In this document: positions 15,655 to 24,903 of the stretch, piece after piece | How positions within the stretch are numbered: the stretch's first letter is position 1 | Layout: the number at the start of each line of letters is the position of its first letter | Assembly: GCF_903914075.1 (NCBI RefSeq) | Contig: NZ_CAIWNQ010000006.1 | Span: 1 to 64,000, forward strand | Source of the DNA: Ruegeria sp. THAF57 | Lineage (GTDB): Bacteria > Pseudomonadota > Alphaproteobacteria > Rhodobacterales > Rhodobacteraceae | DNA: 64,000 nucleotides | Reading direction: 5' to 3' | Made by a program: the position numbers and the translations under genes | The notes under the pieces: model-generated | The model's database searches: none | Seen by the model: only the letters and a program-made list of their open reading frames with translations | Told to the model about the DNA's origin: nothing

Positions 15655-16632
15655 TTGGCTACTTCTCTTCCGCTCTCGGATCAAGAACATGACCGGGTCA
15701 CCGCATTTATTTACGAGTTTTCCAATACGGTCCTGCACACTCCAGTGACACAGTATGACTGTATCTACCGGTCGCACGCCTTCGCAGAGTCTCGGGCCGT
15801 TCTGGTTCTGCGCTCGACAGCGGGATCCTTCGCCCTCAAGGTCGACACCGAGTCTCCGGCGACCGGTCGGCTGAAAGACGAATTCGAGTTATTGGTTGAC
15901 CTGTCCCGATACTTTGAACGCACAGATACGTCCCGTGTCGTGCAGCCTGTCTACCTATCGCCCGGAGGGGCCTTTCTGGTCACCGAATTCATCGACCGGC
16001 CCACAGCCGTTGATCTGATTTATAACAGCAAGGACGATAACCAAGTGGCGCAGGTCTATCGTCGCGCGGGGTCCTGGCTCAGTGATTTTCACAGCCGCCT
16101 GGCGCCCGTCAACTATGGGTTCCGCCCGAAATGGATGATTGACAGCATTTGCGAACTTGCGGCAACGGTCCCGGATGACATCGCGCAGAAAAGCCGGAAA
16201 ATGATTGATACCATGGTGACCGAAGGCGAACGCCTTAAGGGGATCGAAGACCTGAGGGTCTTTTCACATGGTGATTTTCACGGGCAGAACCTGATTATCG
16301 GACAAGGCAAAACTTACGGTCTGGACTTTACTGAGGTATGCGAAAAACTGGCCGTCTACGATATCGTCGACTTTCTCAAGGCTGATATCTTTCGGGATGG
16401 TCCAGCCAGCGAGGTGGACCAAAGCGGTATTCTGCGGCGAAACAAGCAAATGTTCCTGCGCCGCTACCGCCTGCCGATTGACACCGATATCCTCGATTTC
16501 TGCATTCGTGGCCGATTACTCAAAGACTGGCTGGACTATTGGCGCACTGATTTTGCCTGTAGCGCGTTCGAGGAGTTTAGGCGCACGCGTCTGGAAATGC
16601 GATTGGATATCGCCTTTGACACCGCAAACTAG
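15655..16632 (+). CDS. Aminoglycoside phosphotransferase-fold kinase
   Basis: A 325-residue protein of the APH/choline kinase-like fold. The catalytic block is FSHGDFHGQNLIIGQ followed by TYGLDFTE, matching the Brenner HGDxxxxN motif and the metal-binding Asp. The N-lobe has SFALKVD with a probable ATP-binding Lys. The substrate is unknown; most chromosomal members are not antibiotic-resistance genes. The frame closes upstream at 15625 and no ATG is available, so a TTG at 15655 with AAGG 10 nt before it is used. It is inserted on the opposite strand between rplA and rplJ and ends in its own terminator. Confidence 0.75.
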   Translation: MATSLPLSDQEHDRVTAFIYEFSNTVLHTPVTQYDCIYRSHAFAESRAVLVLRSTAGSFALKVDTESPATGRLKDEFELLVDLSRYFERTDTSRVVQPVYLSPGGAFLVTEFIDRPTAVDLIYNSKDDNQVAQVYRRAGSWLSDFHSRLAPVNYGFRPKWMIDSICELAATVPDDIAQKSRKMIDTMVTEGERLKGIEDLRVFSHGDFHGQNLIIGQGKTYGLDFTEVCEKLAVYDIVDFLKADIFRDGPASEVDQSGILRRNKQMFLRRYRLPIDTDILDFCIRGRLLKDWLDYWRTDFACSAFEEFRRTRLEMRLDIAFDTAN

Positions 16633-16647
16633 ACTGTGGAACGCAAA

Positions 16648-16687
16648 AGCCCGAACAGTTTGCACTGCCCGGGCTCAATACTTTTTT
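16648..16687 (+). terminator. Intrinsic terminator after the APH-like gene
   Basis: AGCCCG (16648-16653) pairs with CGGGCT (16670-16675). An inner CAGT/ACTG stem closes on TTGC, and CTTTTTT follows at 16681. The weaker TTTT on the other strand may also stop rplKA transcription. Confidence 0.75.
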
Positions 16688-16702
16688 GCTTCGCGTTAAG
16701 GC

Positions 16703-17401
16703 TTATTCGCCCGCAGCAGCCGCCACATCCAGAGTCACACCCGGGCCCATGGTCGAGCTCAGCGCGATTTTCTTCATGTAGGTTCCTTTGGCGCCCGACG
16801 GCTTGGCCTTGGCAACAGCCGAGACAAAGGCACGGACGTTTTCAACCAGCTTGGCTTCGTCGAACGACGCTTTGCCAACGCCGGCGTGCACAACGCCGCC
16901 TTTTTCCGCCTTGAACTGAACTTCACCACCCTTGGCTGCTTCGACGGCCGCTTTCACGTCCATGGTCACAGTGCCAACCTTGGGGTTCGGCATCAGGTTG
17001 CGGGGGCCCAGAACTTTACCCAGACGGCCAACGATCGGCATCATGTCCGGGGTGGCAATGCAGCGATCGAATTCGATGGTGCCGCCCTGAATGGTTTCCA
17101 TCAGGTCTTCTGCGCCAACGATATCCGCGCCTGCTTCTTTCGCTTCGTCCGCCTTGGGGCCACGAGCGAAAACAGCAACGCGCATCGCTTTGCCGGTGCC
17201 GTTGGGCAGGCCGACAACGCCACGAACCATCTGGTCTGCGTGACGGGTGTCAACGCCGAGGTTCAGAGCGATTTCGATGGTCTCGTCGAATTTCGAGGTC
17301 GCGTTGCCTTTTACCAGAGCAACAGCTTCTTCGATCGACAGGTTTTCCTTGCCAGCGACAGCTTCGCGCGCAGCGCGGGTACGTTTACCAAGTTTTGCCA
17401 T
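16703..17401 (-). CDS. rplA: 50S ribosomal protein L1
   Basis: A 232-residue L1 protein of the mobile stalk near the E site. It starts [15 protein letters not shown] and carries the signature region [20 protein letters not shown]. The ATG is one base after the rplK stop, so the two genes are translationally coupled. In other bacteria L1 represses this operon by binding the rplK leader. Confidence 0.98.
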   Translation of the reverse strand: MAKLGKRTRAAREAVAGKENLSIEEAVALVKGNATSKFDETIEIALNLGVDTRHADQMVRGVVGLPNGTGKAMRVAVFARGPKADEAKEAGADIVGAEDLMETIQGGTIEFDRCIATPDMMPIVGRLGKVLGPRNLMPNPKVGTVTMDVKAAVEAAKGGEVQFKAEKGGVVHAGVGKASFDEAKLVENVRAFVSAVAKAKPSGAKGTYMKKIALSSTMGPGVTLDVAAAAGE

Positions 17402-17402
17402 C

Positions 17403-17852
17403 TTACTTCACCTCGATGCCCATAGAGCGGGCCGAGCCCAGGATGATCTGCATTGCGCCTTCGACGTCGTTGGCGTTCAGATCTTTCATTTTGGCTTCGG
17501 CGATTTCGCGAACCTGCTTGGTGGTCACGGTTGCCACGGTCTCACGACCTGGGTTTTCCGCGCCACGGGGGCGGTTACGCTTGCCAACCGGCTTCAGGCC
17601 AGCTGCTTTTTTCAGGTAATAAGACGCGGGCGGCGTCTTGATGTCCATGGTGAAGGACTTGTCCTGATAATAGGTGATCACGGTCGGGCAAGGGGCACCT
17701 TGCTCCATGTCTGCGGTCTTGGCGTTGAACGCCTTGCAGAATTCCATGATGTTGATGCCGCGCTGACCCAGCGCCGGACCAACTGGCGGCGACGGGTTCG
17801 CCTGACCTGCAGGAACCTGCAGTTTCATTGTACCAGCAAGCTTCTTGGCCAT
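17403..17852 (-). CDS. rplK: 50S ribosomal protein L11
   Basis: A 149-residue L11 of the GTPase-associated centre, needed for the stringent response. The ATG at 17852 is preferred over one at 17867 because AAGGAA lies just before it and the protein then begins [16 protein letters not shown]. The proline-rich [18 protein letters not shown] segment is diagnostic. It is followed by rplA. Confidence 0.98.
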   Translation of the reverse strand: MAKKLAGTMKLQVPAGQANPSPPVGPALGQRGINIMEFCKAFNAKTADMEQGAPCPTVITYYQDKSFTMDIKTPPASYYLKKAAGLKPVGKRNRPRGAENPGRETVATVTTKQVREIAEAKMKDLNANDVEGAMQIILGSARSMGIEVK

Positions 17853-18185
17853 TTGGTTTCCTTTCAACTAAGGCAAGACGCGTCCTGCCCGGATTATGTT
17901 GCGTGGTCCGATCCGGGATCGCGATCCCAGCAACCTCCCACGAGAGAATCTCGCCCGAAGACGATAGAGGCGGCGTTTACAGCGGAATGTGGGGGTTGGC
18001 AAGGGGTGACAACCCAACGCGAAAAGAGCTTTCGCCCTAGATAAGCTAAACCCGATCACAGCTCGTGCGACTGCTCCGATCTGCCAAAGATTATGCAACC
18101 TTGCCAGACGCATTCAAAAATTGCGAACCTTGTATGGGGCGAATCTTTGCGTTGTTTCGGCGAAATCGTTGAGGGAGGACTTTTT
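17853..18185. other. Spacer between rplK and the MBL hydrolase; rplK leader
   Basis: This 333-bp divergent spacer contains no gene. Near rplK are an imperfect palindrome at 17872-17889 (GGCAAGACGCGTCCTGCC) and a perfect 14-bp one at 17915-17928 (GGGATCGCGATCCC). Either could belong to an L1-binding leader. A weak minus-strand promoter (TTGCCA, 17 bp, TAAACG) is possible around 17974-18002. Confidence 0.4.
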
Positions 18186-19442
18186 ATGACGCTTTCCAGA
18201 CTTATTGCACCCGCAATTGTGCTGGGCGCTGGGCTTGTTGCAGCCACTGCGATGACTGCCGTTGCGCAGAACACAGAACCTTCGGAATGGTCCAGAACTG
18301 AACCTTACCCGAACCAGACCGTCTATTATCCCGGAACGGAAACTTTGGGCCCTGACGAAATGCGCGTTATCGCGTGTGGAACCGGAATGCCCCAGCCACG
18401 CCTCAAGCAGGCTGCGGCGTGTTTTCTCGTTGAGCTGGGCAACGGTGAAAAGTTCATCTTTGACATGGGCGAAGGCTCGTATGAGCGTATCATGGCGCTT
18501 GGGATACCGTTGGATCAACTAGACAAAGTGTTTCTGGGCCATTTGCACCTGGATCACGCAGGTGATTTTCCAGCCTTCTACTTTACCGGCCCTGTAAACA
18601 ACCGCCTGACGCCAGTTCGCCTTTGGGGACCTGAGGGGATCAAACCCGAATGGGGAACGAAATCTTGGGCCGACCACATGATGAAGATGTGGGCTTGGGA
18701 AGAAGCAACCAGGGGCGCGGCGGTTGATCCCCGTGGATTGCAATTAGAGGTAAATGAATTCGACTGGAAAGCTGTAAACAACGTCATCTTTGACGAAAAC
18801 GGCGTTCAAGTACGGACACTGCCCGCGATTCATGGTGAACAATCGGTTAGCTTCCTTTTGGAATGGAATGGCCTCAGATTTGCGTTTTCGTCCGACACGC
18901 TGCCAACACGCTGGTGGAGAGAACATGCCGCCGGTGTCGATCTTGCCATCCACGAGTGTTTCACCCCACCAGAATTCATGATCGAAAAATACGGCTTTGA
19001 ACCATCGGAAGCCATTTTTGTCGGCTCTCAGGGGCACACCGCCGCGCAAGCGTTCGGTAAGATCATGTCGGAAACCGAACCTCGGCTGGCCGTTTGCTAT
19101 CACTTCCAAAACGATCACGACATTGCCTTGGCCGTCTATTCGGCAATTCGGGAAACCTATGATGGCCCCTTGGATTTGGCTGCCGACTTTATGACGTGGA
19201 ATGTGACAAAGGATAGCATTCGAACACGCCAAGGTGTGCCCAACGAAGAGTCTTTCCCTGCCCCCGTCCAGATGGCAAAGCAACCACCTGACTCTGCGGC
19301 AGAGTTCCCGTTCTCTGAATTTGATCTGGAAAGCATCGACCTCGGCGCCGCCGAGGCGACAAATGACATGATCAAAGCTTTCAACGAACGCACAGGAAAC
19401 GACGAAGTCGGCGCGTATACCAGCCTTCCCTTCGAAAACTAA
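18186..19442 (+). CDS. Exported metallo-beta-lactamase-fold hydrolase
   Basis: A 418-residue protein with an N-terminal signal peptide (hydrophobic stretch about residues 5-24, cleavage likely after AVAQ). The metal site HLHLDHAGD (His119, His121, Asp123, His124) is that of the metallo-beta-lactamase superfamily, arylsulfatase/RNase Z-like branch. Further ligand candidates are IHGEQ, FSSDT and CYHF. The ATG at 18186 has a strong GGGAGG site, whereas an upstream extension in frame has none. The substrate is unknown. It lies on the opposite strand between rplK and nusG. Confidence 0.8.
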   Translation: MTLSRLIAPAIVLGAGLVAATAMTAVAQNTEPSEWSRTEPYPNQTVYYPGTETLGPDEMRVIACGTGMPQPRLKQAAACFLVELGNGEKFIFDMGEGSYERIMALGIPLDQLDKVFLGHLHLDHAGDFPAFYFTGPVNNRLTPVRLWGPEGIKPEWGTKSWADHMMKMWAWEEATRGAAVDPRGLQLEVNEFDWKAVNNVIFDENGVQVRTLPAIHGEQSVSFLLEWNGLRFAFSSDTLPTRWWREHAAGVDLAIHECFTPPEFMIEKYGFEPSEAIFVGSQGHTAAQAFGKIMSETEPRLAVCYHFQNDHDIALAVYSAIRETYDGPLDLAADFMTWNVTKDSIRTRQGVPNEESFPAPVQMAKQPPDSAAEFPFSEFDLESIDLGAAEATNDMIKAFNERTGNDEVGAYTSLPFEN

Positions 19443-19450
19443 TCGGATGA

Positions 19451-19471
19451 GCGGGCCTGTTTGGGGCCCGC
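19451..19471 (+). terminator. Possible terminator after the MBL hydrolase
   Basis: GCGGGCC (19451-19457) pairs with GGCCCGC (19465-19471) nine bases after the stop. A T-rich but broken tract follows, so efficiency is uncertain. Confidence 0.45.
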
Positions 19472-19512
19472 CTTAGCTTTGCTTGCATTTCGACACCAAG
19501 ACCTAAGAGAAT

Positions 19513-19547
19513 ACGAAAACACCGCACCGTCTGAGACGGCGCGGTGT
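19513..19547 (-). terminator. Intrinsic terminator of nusG
   Basis: The stem is ACACCGC/GCGGTGT extended by CCGTC/GACGG around a TGA loop (19519-19547). On the minus strand TTTTCGT follows. It lies 23 bp after the nusG stop. Confidence 0.75.
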
Positions 19548-19570
19548 TAATATACTCGCAAAGCGCTAAT

Positions 19571-20104
19571 TTAGGCCTGCTTGGTCACCTGCGTGAAGTC
19601 CAGCTCGACCGGGGTCTCGCGACCAAAGATCGAAACCGAAACTTTCAGCTTCTGGTTCTCGTCGTCCACGCCTTCGACCATGCCATCGAAATCCTCGAAC
19701 GGGCCGTCGTTGACTTTGACCTTTTCGCCGACCTCGAAGCTGATCATCAGTTTCGGCGCTTCCTCGCCTTCCTGAACGCGGTTGAGGATCTGGTTCACTT
19801 CGGCGTCGCGCATCGGCATCGGGCGGCCTTGCGGGCCCAGAAAGCCGGTAACGCGGTTGATCGAGTTCACAAGGTGATAGCCCTGATCCGACATCTCCAT
19901 ATGCACCAGTACATAACCGGGCATAAAGCGGCGTTCAGTCGTGACTTTCTTGCCCCGGCGCACTTCGATCACCTCTTCGGTGGGCACCAGTACTTCGTCG
20001 ATGTCGTCCTCAAGGCCCTGTTCAGCCACCGACGTGCGGATCTGCTCTGCGATCTTCTTTTCGAAATTCGAAAGAACGCTGACCGAGTACCACCGTTTCG
20101 CCAT
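19571..20104 (-). CDS. nusG: Transcription termination/antitermination factor NusG
   Basis: A 177-residue NusG with an N-terminal NGN domain ([20 protein letters not shown]) and a C-terminal KOW domain ([19 protein letters not shown]). NusG rides on RNA polymerase and links it to Rho or to ribosomal S10. The pairing with secE upstream is the usual one, although 199 bp and a hairpin with a U-tract separate them here. Confidence 0.98.
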   Translation of the reverse strand: MAKRWYSVSVLSNFEKKIAEQIRTSVAEQGLEDDIDEVLVPTEEVIEVRRGKKVTTERRFMPGYVLVHMEMSDQGYHLVNSINRVTGFLGPQGRPMPMRDAEVNQILNRVQEGEEAPKLMISFEVGEKVKVNDGPFEDFDGMVEGVDDENQKLKVSVSIFGRETPVELDFTQVTKQA

Positions 20105-20184
20105 GAACCTGTCGTCCTTGTTTACTTTCGGCGCATCCAGTCAATCAGACGCAGCCGTCATTGAATTTCCATCACGTGACCCGG

Positions 20185-20216
20185 AATAAAAAGCGGCGCG
20201 CAGCCCGAATCGCCGC
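20185..20216 (-). terminator. Hairpin plus U-tract between secE and nusG
   Basis: On the minus strand GCGGCG pairs with CGCCGC around a 12-nt loop and is followed at once by TTTTTATT. It has intrinsic terminator form but lies between secE and nusG. It could therefore be an attenuator, or the end of a separate secE transcript. Confidence 0.55.
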
Positions 20217-20303
20217 ACGCCCATTCCGAATAGTCCCGCGTCACTACTCTGACATCGCGCGCGGTGCAAGGGGCAAGCCGCGTTTCCGCGCGCCTGAACC
20301 GGT

Positions 20304-20501
20304 TTACCCGAAGGCGCCCAAGATCAGTTGCAGACCGCCGCGAATACCCAGATCGACCAGCGCAAAGAACACGGCGGTCAGGGCCGCCATGATAAACACC
20401 ATGACCGTGGTCAGCAGAACCTCACGGCGCGTCGGCCAGACGACCTTTGCAACCTCGGCGCGGACTTGCTGAATAAACTGGATCGGGTTTGTGGTGGCCA
20501 T
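20304..20501 (-). CDS. secE: Preprotein translocase subunit SecE
   Basis: A 65-residue single-span SecE, the short form found in alphaproteobacteria. The amphipathic VRAEVAKVVWPTRREVL segment precedes one transmembrane helix (LLTTVMVFIMAALTAVFFAL). It holds SecY together in the Sec translocon. It lies upstream of nusG on the same strand. Confidence 0.97.
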   Translation of the reverse strand: MATTNPIQFIQQVRAEVAKVVWPTRREVLLTTVMVFIMAALTAVFFALVDLGIRGGLQLILGAFG

Positions 20502-20534
20502 TTGGCTTGGATCTCTCTGCTAGCGGATGGGCCG

Positions 20535-20563
20535 GACATAACCGGGCATTGCGGCAATTTCAA
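20535..20563 (-). promoter_or_regulatory. Candidate secE promoter
   Basis: On the minus strand TTGAAA (20558-20563), a 17-bp spacer and TATGTC (20535-20540) lie about 35 bp before the secE ATG. The -10 is weak. Confidence 0.4.
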
Positions 20564-20569
20564 GGGCTG

Positions 20570-20728
20570 TCAGGGCTTGGGCTTGTCGTCCCATTCATCG
20601 TTGAGGATACGGCGGGCGTCGCCTTCGGGATCGTCATACTGGTTTGATCGCACCGTGTAGACAAATGCCACCAGCCCAACCCCCCCCAGAAACAGGGAAA
20701 TCGGTATCAGATAGGCCAGAACTTCCAT
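20570..20728 (-). CDS. ccoS: cbb3 oxidase maturation protein CcoS
   Basis: A 52-residue protein, found by reading the minus strand after ccoI. It begins MEVLAYLIPISLFLGGVGLV and ends with the acidic tail NDEWDDKPKP. The single transmembrane helix followed by YDDPEGDARRIL is typical of CcoS, which is needed for haem and copper loading of cbb3 oxidase. The ATG at 20728 is 4 bp after the ccoI stop, completing ccoGHIS. Confidence 0.93.
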   Translation of the reverse strand: MEVLAYLIPISLFLGGVGLVAFVYTVRSNQYDDPEGDARRILNDEWDDKPKP

Positions 20729-20732
20729 CGCT

Positions 20733-22910
20733 TTATCTTACCCGTAGCGCATTCAAAGATACAGTGATCGACGAGGTCGACATCGCCAGCGCCGCAATAA
20801 GGGGCGTGGCCAGGCCGGCCACTGCCAGCGGCACCGCGATAATATTATAGACGGTGGCAATGCGAAAGTTTTCGCGAATCCGTTTCGTCGCCTTGACCGC
20901 CGTATCACATGCGTCAGAGATCGGCGACAGGTCATTGCCCAGCAGCACGATGTCCGAGGCCACCCGCGCCGCATCCAAAGCCGAGGCCGGGGAAATCGAC
21001 ACATGCGCCGCCGCGAGTGCTGCCGTGTCGTTCAGCCCGTCACCCACCATCAGCACGTGGTGACCCTGATCGCGCAGCGCCTCGACATGCTTGGCCTTGT
21101 CCTGCGGCAGAGCCTGCGCGATCCAGTTCTGGATGCCCAGCTTATCCGCCAGCGCCTGAACCGCGCCCTGCGTATCGCCCGAAATCAGGATGACCTCTTT
21201 ACCCGCGTCGCGGAACGCTTGCACCGCCTCGGCCGCGCCGGTTCGCAGGCTGTCCGAGAACAGGAAGGCCTCAGGTGCCTGCCCTTCAACAGAGAGCCAC
21301 GCGGCGGTCTGGTCGCCCTCTTCCGCGCCGGTCCACGCAGCCCGCCCAAGGCGGACACGCTGGCCTTGGTAAGTGCCTTCGGTGCCGAATCCCGGAACCT
21401 CGGTGATGTCGTCCAGCGTGGCGGGTTTGATCCCGGCCTCGCGCGCGGCCTGTGTCAAAGCAACTGACAAAGGGTGCGAGGATGCCTCGGCCAGCGCCAG
21501 CGCAATCTCAAGATCAGCGCGGGAATGATCGCCCAGATTGATCAGCTCGGGCGTACCTGAAGTCAGCGTACCAGTCTTGTCGAAAACGACCGTATCGACC
21601 TCGGCCAAACGTTCCAGCGCGGTGGCGTGTTTGATCAGCATCCCCTTGCGGAATAATCTCCCCGAGGCCGCAGTGGTCACCGCTGGCACGGCCAGACCCA
21701 GCGCGCAAGGGCAGGTGATGATCAGCACGGCGGCGGCGATATTCAGCGCTGTTCGCACGTCGCCGGAATAGATATACCACCCCAGAAAGCTGAGCGCCGA
21801 CAGGATATGCACCCCCGGCGCATAAAGCTTGGCGGCCTTGTCGGCCAGCGAGGTATAGCGCGAGCGCCCCGATTCCGCGATGGCCACCAGATCGGCCATA
21901 CGATGCAACGAGGTGTCCTCACCCACCGCCGTCGCGCGGATGGTCAGGGGGCCGGTCAGGTTCACCTCACCGGCGCTGACTGTCACGCCCGCCTCGGCGA
22001 ACACTGGCAGGGTTTCTCCGGTCAGCAAGGACCGATCGAGTTCGGACTGGCCCGAGACAATCTCTCCGTCCACCGGCATCCGTCCACCGGGGCGGACAAG
22101 GATCAGATCGCCGACGTTCAGCGTGGCAACAGCAACCTCTTCCTCGGCCCCATCCACCAAGCGGATAGCCCGGGGGACTTCGAGCGCGGTCAGCTCTTCT
22201 GCCGCAGATCGGGCAGCAGCACGCGTGCGATAGTCCAGATATCGACCAGCCAGCAGAAAGAAGGTCAGCGTAAGGGCGGCGTCGAAATAGGCATGCTTGC
22301 CGCTGAGCGCGGTTTCCCAAAGCGACGTAACCAGCGCTAACAGGATAGCCAGCACGATCGGCACATCCATGTTCAGGCGGCGAACCCGCAATGCCGACCA
22401 CGCGTTCGAAAAGAAGGGCTGCGCCGCGAAGCCAATCGCAGGCAGCGCGATCGCAGCCGAAATCCAATGGAACATGTCCCGCGTCGCGTCTGTGGCACCA
22501 GCCCAGACCGAAACCGACAAGAGCATTACGTTCATCGAGGCAAATCCGGCCACCGCTAGACGCATCAACAGGTCGCGCCCCGCCTTGTCGGACTGCGTGG
22601 CGGATAGGGCACCGGGATCAAGCTCATGCGCCTCATAGCCCACGCGTTCCAATACCGAAATCAGGTCAGCAGCGCGCAATTCTGGCGCGGCTTTGATCAT
22701 GGCTCGTTTCAGGGTCAGGTTGACCCGCGCGTCTTCCACGCCGGGATGGGCGTTAAGCTCGCGCTCGACCGTGGCGATACAGGCCGAGCAATGGATGCCC
22801 GGCAGTGACAGCGCAATCTGCACATCTTCTGGGATTGGGCGCGCGGGCTCCGCCGGGCTTGCAATGCACCCCGGGCAGGCTGCCGTACCAGATGTAAGCT
22901 GCGCCGTCAT
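20733..22910 (-). CDS. ccoI: Copper-exporting P1B-type ATPase CcoI/FixI
   Basis: A 725-residue P-type ATPase that supplies copper to cbb3 oxidase assembly. The N-terminal heavy-metal domain has HCSAC (Cys41 and Cys44), and a further CPGC occurs at residues 12-15. The membrane metal site is TCPCALGLAVP, the phosphorylation site DKTGTLTSG and the hinge GDGLNDTAAL. It lies 3 bp after ccoH and 4 bp before ccoS, so the whole set is one operon. Confidence 0.95.
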   Translation of the reverse strand: MTAQLTSGTAACPGCIASPAEPARPIPEDVQIALSLPGIHCSACIATVERELNAHPGVEDARVNLTLKRAMIKAAPELRAADLISVLERVGYEAHELDPGALSATQSDKAGRDLLMRLAVAGFASMNVMLLSVSVWAGATDATRDMFHWISAAIALPAIGFAAQPFFSNAWSALRVRRLNMDVPIVLAILLALVTSLWETALSGKHAYFDAALTLTFFLLAGRYLDYRTRAAARSAAEELTALEVPRAIRLVDGAEEEVAVATLNVGDLILVRPGGRMPVDGEIVSGQSELDRSLLTGETLPVFAEAGVTVSAGEVNLTGPLTIRATAVGEDTSLHRMADLVAIAESGRSRYTSLADKAAKLYAPGVHILSALSFLGWYIYSGDVRTALNIAAAVLIITCPCALGLAVPAVTTAASGRLFRKGMLIKHATALERLAEVDTVVFDKTGTLTSGTPELINLGDHSRADLEIALALAEASSHPLSVALTQAAREAGIKPATLDDITEVPGFGTEGTYQGQRVRLGRAAWTGAEEGDQTAAWLSVEGQAPEAFLFSDSLRTGAAEAVQAFRDAGKEVILISGDTQGAVQALADKLGIQNWIAQALPQDKAKHVEALRDQGHHVLMVGDGLNDTAALAAAHVSISPASALDAARVASDIVLLGNDLSPISDACDTAVKATKRIRENFRIATVYNIIAVPLAVAGLATPLIAALAMSTSSITVSLNALRVR

Positions 22911-22913
22911 TCC

Positions 22914-23378
22914 CTATCCCTTTACATACAGCGGCACGCGCTGAGCGAACTCTGCCCCGCTGTGATCCTTTGCGATCAAACGGATATTCCAGTTTCCCTT
23001 GCCCAGTGACGCGGGCGTGGCGTAAGCGGTACCATCAAAAGTGAAATCCGGCGTGAAATCTTCTTTGACATGCGTGGCTCGTCCAACGACAGCCTGCAAC
23101 TCGGCCACTTCGACAGGGGTGCCAGTCTGGTCTGTAATATGCAGAATCAACAGCCCCCCGGATAATTCAGCACGGATATCCCATCCCAGAGCTTGATGTT
23201 CCTGCAGGCGATCGTTGAACTCTTGGCTGGCGACGTAAGAGTTCTTGACCTCGAGCCCCGGAAAAGTTTTCACCGCGCTGTAGGCCAGCACAAGGTTTGC
23301 CGCGATGATCACACCAAATGCGGCCACGAATACAGCCAGTGCATGTTTGCCAGTGAATTTGCGTTCGGCCATGTTCAC
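22914..23378 (-). CDS. ccoH: cbb3 oxidase assembly protein CcoH/FixH
   Basis: A 154-residue FixH-family protein. One N-terminal transmembrane segment (ALAVFVAAFGVIIAANLVLA) anchors a periplasmic domain ending WNIRLIAKDHSGAEFAQRVP. CcoH stays with the cbb3 complex during assembly. The start overlaps the ccoG stop by 4 bp; an ATG two codons further in is also possible. Confidence 0.93.
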   Translation of the reverse strand: MNMAERKFTGKHALAVFVAAFGVIIAANLVLAYSAVKTFPGLEVKNSYVASQEFNDRLQEHQALGWDIRAELSGGLLILHITDQTGTPVEVAELQAVVGRATHVKEDFTPDFTFDGTAYATPASLGKGNWNIRLIAKDHSGAEFAQRVPLYVKG

Positions 23379-24802
23379 TTCCCTTGCCCGTTAAAGGTGG
23401 TGTCCTTGTAGGCACGCTCTCCGCTTTGCAGGTCTTCGACCCAGATGCGCACCGGGGTAACGTCAGTTGACGCTGGGCCGGTGCCACCGGAGGCCACGAT
23501 ATAGACGCGCGTCAATTGTGCCGTATCCGCAGCGACAATGACAGTGTCGCCGTCATTGCCTTCGATCTGAACCTCCAGGGCCTGATCCCCCGCAAGCGAC
23601 AGCTTGAACGGCCGCTCCTCGCCATGTTTGTTGCGCAGGCGCACGTCATAGGTGTTGCGGATCGTGCCATCGGACAGGGTCACGAAGGTCGGGTTCCGAA
23701 CGGGCGCTACCGTCAGATCAATATCGGGCCGGATAAACAGCGCAAACAACAACGCAAGGCCAACCGCCGCCCACATCCCTGTATACATGATCGTCCGGGG
23801 ACGCAGAATGTGCTTCCAGACGTTCCGAGGTGGCTCACCCGCACGCTCGCGCGTTTCATCGCTCAGCGCCATATAGTCGATCAGACCGCGCGGTTTGCCG
23901 ATCTTGGCCATCATGTCGTCGCAGGCGTCGATGCACAGCGCGCAGGTGATGCATTCAAGTTGTTGCCCGTCGCGGATGTCGATCCCGACGGGGCAGACAT
24001 TCACGCAGGCCATACAGTCGATGCAATCCCCCAACTCGGAATCCGCAGTACGCTTGCCTTTGCCGCGCGGCTCACCCCGCCATTCGCGGTAGCCAACAAC
24101 CAGAGTATCCTCGTCCATCATCGCCGCCTGAATACGTGGCCAGGGGCAGGCATAGATACAAATCTGTTCGCGCGCGAACCCACCGAACAGGAAAGTCGTG
24201 CCGGTCAGGATCAACATCGTGGTATAGGCCACGGGGTGGGCATTGCCCGTCACCAGATCACGCAAAAGCGTCGGCGCGTCGGCAAAATAGAACACCCACG
24301 CCCCACCGGTGGCCAGACCGATCAGCAACCAGACGGTCCACTTCGTCACGCGCAACCGCGCCTTGCGGAAGTCCAGCTTTTCCTGCCGATGCAGGCGCAA
24401 GCGCGCGTTTCGGTCGCCCTCAATCCAGCGTTCAACCAGAATATACAGGTCCGTCCACACGGTCTGAGGGCAGGCGTAACCACACCAGACACGACCCAAC
24501 GCCGAGGTGAACAGGAACAACCCCAACCCGGCCATGATCAATAGACCTGCGACAAAGTAAAACTCGTGCGGCCAAATCTCGATCCAGAAGAAATAGAAAC
24601 GACGATTCGCCAAGTCCAGCAGCACCGCCTGATCCGGCAGGCTGGGCCCGCGGTCCCATCTGATCCAAGGCGTCACGTAATAAATGCCCAGCGTGACAGC
24701 CATAATGATCCATTTCAGGTTACGAAATGGCCCGGATACGCGCCGGGGAAAGATAGGCTCCCTTGCGGCGTAAAGGCTGGGGGCGGGGTCGGAATCGCTC
24801 AC
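23375..24802 (-). CDS. ccoG: cbb3 oxidase accessory protein CcoG (RdxA/FixG)
   Basis: A 475-residue membrane protein with about five transmembrane helices and a polyferredoxin core. The iron-sulfur motifs CIDCMACVNVCPVGID and CITCALCIDACDDMM bind two [4Fe-4S] clusters; CGYACPQTVW and CIYACPWPR are also present. CcoG is a cupric reductase used in cbb3 maturation. An FNR-type dyad at 24865-24878, about 69 bp upstream, implies oxygen control. A LysR gene separates it from ccoNOQP. Confidence 0.95.
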   Translation of the reverse strand: MSDSDPAPSLYAAREPIFPRRVSGPFRNLKWIIMAVTLGIYYVTPWIRWDRGPSLPDQAVLLDLANRRFYFFWIEIWPHEFYFVAGLLIMAGLGLFLFTSALGRVWCGYACPQTVWTDLYILVERWIEGDRNARLRLHRQEKLDFRKARLRVTKWTVWLLIGLATGGAWVFYFADAPTLLRDLVTGNAHPVAYTTMLILTGTTFLFGGFAREQICIYACPWPRIQAAMMDEDTLVVGYREWRGEPRGKGKRTADSELGDCIDCMACVNVCPVGIDIRDGQQLECITCALCIDACDDMMAKIGKPRGLIDYMALSDETRERAGEPPRNVWKHILRPRTIMYTGMWAAVGLALLFALFIRPDIDLTVAPVRNPTFVTLSDGTIRNTYDVRLRNKHGEERPFKLSLAGDQALEVQIEGNDGDTVIVAADTAQLTRVYIVASGGTGPASTDVTPVRIWVEDLQSGERAYKDTTFNGQGK

Positions 24803-24864
24803 GGGATGGCTCCAGATGTAGCTATGTTTTTCGCGTCTTGTTCCAGATCACAAAGGTAGTCTCT

Positions 24865-24878
24865 TTGACATGGGTCAA
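24865..24878 (-). promoter_or_regulatory. FNR/FnrL box upstream of ccoG
   Basis: TTGACATGGGTCAA is a perfect TTGAC-N4-GTCAA dyad, close to the consensus TTGAT-N4-ATCAA. Its centre is about 69 bp upstream of the ccoG ATG, which fits class II activation with a leader near 28 nt. Confidence 0.8.
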
Positions 24879-24903
24879 AAGAGCATCGTACAGACACCTT
24901 TTG

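Noticed and set aside
15655..16632. Aminoglycoside resistance gene
   Set aside because: Only the broad APH fold is supported; the sequence around the substrate site gives no reason to call antibiotic resistance.
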